Notes under the pieces: model-generated
What the model was told of the DNA's origin: nothing
What the model saw: only the letters and a program-made list of their open reading frames with translations
The model's database searches: none
Part shown: positions 61,893-64,000 of the stretch, piece after piece
Layout of the letters: each line of letters begins with the position of its first letter
Numbering within the stretch: position 1 is the first letter of the stretch
Made by a program: the position numbers and the translations under genes
Assembly (NCBI RefSeq): GCF_003367475.1
Contig: NZ_QRHA01000010.1
Location: 1 to 64,000, forward strand
Reading direction: 5' to 3'
From: Alteromonas aestuariivivens
GTDB lineage: Bacteria; Pseudomonadota; Gammaproteobacteria; Enterobacterales; Alteromonadaceae
Length of the DNA: 64,000 nucleotides

Positions 61893-62908
61893 AACTGGCA
61901 TTGGAACACAGGGTCAACCCGGATTTTGCACTGAGCATTGAAGCCCGGTTCCCGGGAGAGCGGCATTTTCTGGGCTTGTCGGGGCCTTCCGGCGCAGGAA
62001 AATCTACCCTGTTGAGGGTGTTGGCCGGGTTGGAAAAGCAGGCCAGTTACCATTGCAGCTGGTTTGAGGATATGCCTGACAGGCGTGTTGGGCTGGTGTT
62101 TCAGGATGGTTTGCTGTTTCCACATTTAAGCGCACGGGAAAATCTGGCGCTGGCAATGCGATATCGAAAGCAACCTCACTACGAGTGGCAGGATGTGGTG
62201 GAAGGTTGTCAGTGCGCCCATCTGCTCGATAAGCAGGTCAGTGCTCTGTCGGGCGGTGAATCCCAGCGGGTTGCGCTGGCCAGGGCGTTGCTGAATGGGC
62301 CGGATGTACTGTTACTTGATGAACCTTTGAGTGCCCTGGACCTCATGACCCGCCATGGGCTGCTGAAGTACCTTCAACGTCTGAGTTGTAGCGGGCTTAA
62401 CATACTGATGGTTTCCCATGACCTGCACGATCTGGCGTTGTACTGTGATGCCGTGGGCTATGTAAAGGCAGGTAAAATGCAGATTTGTGACGAGCCGGAT
62501 GCAGTGCTCAATGAACTGGCGCACCAGGGGGAGTATCGTCAGCAGCAATTTGGTCTGCTGCAGGGAAAACGACTTGATGTGACTGAGCTTGACGATTACG
62601 GCTGTGTGGCTTTTGAATGCCAGGGCCAGACACTCTATTGCCGAACCGGCGCGCTCAGTGGTGAGCAGGTAAAAATGCTGGTGGATGCCAGGGATGTCAG
62701 CCTGGACCGTCAACCCAGCAATGACTCCAGTATTGTCAATGCGTTTGAATGCGAAATTGTTACTGTTGGTGAAGTACGCTCAGGCCAGGTGCTGTTGGAG
62801 CTTGCCCGCAACAGCACCCGGTTATACAGCCTTATCAGCCAGCTTTCATTCGAGCGTATGCGGCTTCGGGTTGGCGAAACCGTTACCGCCCGGTTTAAAT
62901 TACGCTAG
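61889..62908 (+). CDS. modC: Molybdate ABC transporter ATP-binding protein ModC
   Basis: The 339-residue ATPase has Walker A GPSGAGKST (32-40), Q-loop VFQDGLLFPH, signature LSGGESQRVALARAL, Walker B VLLLDEPLSALD and the switch His in VSHDL. A C-terminal MOP/TOBE domain of about 100 residues (VNAFECEIVTVGEVRSGQVLLEL) can sense molybdate. It powers import by ModB. It ends 9 bases before the convergent hemN stop. Confidence 0.96.
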   Translation: MKLALEHRVNPDFALSIEARFPGERHFLGLSGPSGAGKSTLLRVLAGLEKQASYHCSWFEDMPDRRVGLVFQDGLLFPHLSARENLALAMRYRKQPHYEWQDVVEGCQCAHLLDKQVSALSGGESQRVALARALLNGPDVLLLDEPLSALDLMTRHGLLKYLQRLSCSGLNILMVSHDLHDLALYCDAVGYVKAGKMQICDEPDAVLNELAHQGEYRQQQFGLLQGKRLDVTELDDYGCVAFECQGQTLYCRTGALSGEQVKMLVDARDVSLDRQPSNDSSIVNAFECEIVTVGEVRSGQVLLELARNSTRLYSLISQLSFERMRLRVGETVTARFKLR

Positions 62909-62917
62909 TTTTGAATC

Positions 62918-64000
62918 TTAAATCACACGGGAATAGCGATTGTGATTTACGGTGGGTAGTAGATAGGCGTCAAACTGCATGCAGATTGCCCGGATCAGCA
63001 CCCGCGCAGCCTCGTAAACTCGTAGGCCGCAGTTGTCCACAGTCATTAAGCCATCGTTAACAAACGGCTTCAGGCGCTGAAGCTCGTCGGCAAAATATTC
63101 CTCAACATCAATTGCAAACTGGCGTTTTACAGCTGAAAAATCCAGCGTCAGGTTGCACATCAGCTGCTGGATCACATAACGCCGAATTTCATCGTCGCGG
63201 CTGAGTACGCAGCCTTTGTCCACCAGGCCTCCATCACCGTCCAGCGCGGCGTAATAGCCGTTCAGGGTTTTGGGGTTCTGTGCATAGACATTGGCCACTG
63301 CACTGATGGAAGAGACGCCAAGCCCCAGCAAGTCGAGTTCCCCCTGGGTAGTGTAACCCTGAAAATTGCGGTGAAGATCGCCATGGCGCTGTGCTTTGGC
63401 AAGTTCATCTTCCGGCAGGGCAAAGTGGTCCATACCAATTTGCTGGTAGCCGGCTTGTTGTAATACTTGCATGGCCATCTCCATTAACTGGCTTTTGAGC
63501 CCCGCCTGGGGCAGCCACTCGTCCTTGATTTTTCTCTGCGCAGCAAAACGCTGGGGAAGGTGCGCGTAGCTGAAAAGTGAAATGCGTTGGGGGGCCATGG
63601 ACTGCACGGCACTCAGTGTGGCCCGAAAGGTTTGCAGCGTCTGGTGAGGTAAACCGTAAATTAAATCGAGATTTACTGAAGAAAAACCAATGTGATGGGC
63701 ATGCGCCACCAGCTCCTCAATATGGCTGGTACTTTGTATCCGGTTGATAGCAGCCTGGACTTTGGGGGTAATATCCTGCACGCCGATGCTGATGCGGTTG
63801 TAGCCCAGTTGGTAAAGGCCATCGAGGTATTCTGTGGTTACCCCTCTGGGGTCGAGTTCGATGCTGCATTCCAGGTCGGGGCGCAAGTCAAAATGTTGTT
63901 TCAGCAGTGTCATTAATCGCGCTTGCTGTGCCAGCGTGAGAAAGCTTGGCGTGCCGCCCCCCAAATGCAGTTGTCTGACTGGCATGTGCCGGAAGGCTGT
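62918..64000 (-). CDS. hemN: Oxygen-independent coproporphyrinogen III oxidase HemN (5' end outside window)
   Basis: The 3' part of the gene gives about 360 residues. The frame is open through base 64000, so the N-terminus with the CxxxCxxC radical-SAM cluster lies outside the window. Visible HemN blocks are LHLGGGTPSFLT, ECSIELDPRGVT, GVQDITPKVQAAINR, VNLDLIYGLPHQT, FSYAHLPQRFAAQRKIKD, GMDHFALPEDELAKAQ, LHRNFQGYTTQG and the end RYSRVI, all as in E. coli HemN. It converts coproporphyrinogen III to protoporphyrinogen IX without oxygen, in the cytosol, using SAM. It is convergent with modC. Confidence 0.97.
   Translation of the reverse strand, partial: TAFRHMPVRQLHLGGGTPSFLTLAQQARLMTLLKQHFDLRPDLECSIELDPRGVTTEYLDGLYQLGYNRISIGVQDITPKVQAAINRIQSTSHIEELVAHAHHIGFSSVNLDLIYGLPHQTLQTFRATLSAVQSMAPQRISLFSYAHLPQRFAAQRKIKDEWLPQAGLKSQLMEMAMQVLQQAGYQQIGMDHFALPEDELAKAQRHGDLHRNFQGYTTQGELDLLGLGVSSISAVANVYAQNPKTLNGYYAALDGDGGLVDKGCVLSRDDEIRRYVIQQLMCNLTLDFSAVKRQFAIDVEEYFADELQRLKPFVNDGLMTVDNCGLRVYEAARVLIRAICMQFDAYLLPTVNHNRYSRVI

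Noticed and set aside
1-64000. CRISPR arrays, tRNA or rRNA genes, prophage or integron
   Set aside because: No spaced short direct repeats, no tRNA-like T-loop sequences, no rRNA-like stretches, and no integrase, transposase or phage structural genes were seen.

Overview
The window looks like a chromosomal segment of a marine gammaproteobacterium. This is inferred from gene content: a maoP/hdfR pair, a recCBD operon, yfbR and yceH homologues, a GlyGly-CTERM (rhombosortase-type) surface protein, several c-di-GMP proteins and many small secreted proteins. A Cellvibrionales/Alteromonadales-like host would fit, but the species cannot be named from sequence alone. Coding density is high. I see no rRNA, tRNA, CRISPR array, prophage or intact insertion sequence. 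One probable MITE-like element lies at 15272-15540.

Layout. 1-4958: the 3' part of a giant repeat-rich adhesin-like protein followed by an OmpA-family protein. 5060-14590: small metabolic and envelope genes, including a VOC protein, an SDR, a DUF4242 protein, a CadC-like membrane regulator with TPRs, a secreted EEP-fold hydrolase overlapping a DUF5329 gene, a solute-binding protein, a DUF418 membrane protein and a PepSY-type membrane protein. 14706-21144: a membrane protein whose stop codon lies in the MITE-like repeat, a large secreted subtilisin-like protease, an atypical receiver protein behind a structured leader, an acidic lipoprotein with a DUF1328 gene, and a YfbR-like nucleotidase. 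21191-30783: a degenerate-GGDEF/EAL protein, LysR and ArsR (persulfide-sensor type) regulators, fumC, a PRC-barrel protein, the divergent maoP and hdfR with a tiny gene between them, DUF2750 and DUF2789 genes, and yceH. 31110-37746: an RNase J-like enzyme, then a small secreted peptide, a membrane protein and a 1.4-kaa propeller/PAS/GGDEF/EAL sensor. 37762-40457: a two-subunit molybdenum hydroxylase (IorAB-like). 40743-43662: acyl-CoA ligase, a Cys-containing secreted protein and a dimeric dUTPase. 43663-44214: a 550-bp gene-free stretch with a candidate small RNA and strong intrinsic terminator. 44215-53020: recC-recB-recD. 53152-58529: a secreted zinc metalloprotease, a VOC protein, a nucleoside-hydrolase-like lipoprotein and an M14-type deacylase. 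58752-62908: moaB-moaC-moaD-moaE-modA-modB-modC in one tightly overlapping operon. 62918-64000: the 3' part of hemN.

How the genes work together. The clearest unit is the molybdenum one: ModABC imports molybdate, MoaBCDE build and load the cofactor, and the IorAB-like enzyme about 18 kb upstream is a likely consumer. moaA is not in the window. The recCBD genes form a complete RecBCD double-strand-break repair machine. Two EAL proteins point to local c-di-GMP control. The least explained items are the secreted peptide/membrane protein/sensor cluster (32629-37746), the candidate sRNA upstream of recC, the structured leader of the receiver protein, and the dyads at maoP, the ArsR gene and the 57.0-kb lipoprotein gene.
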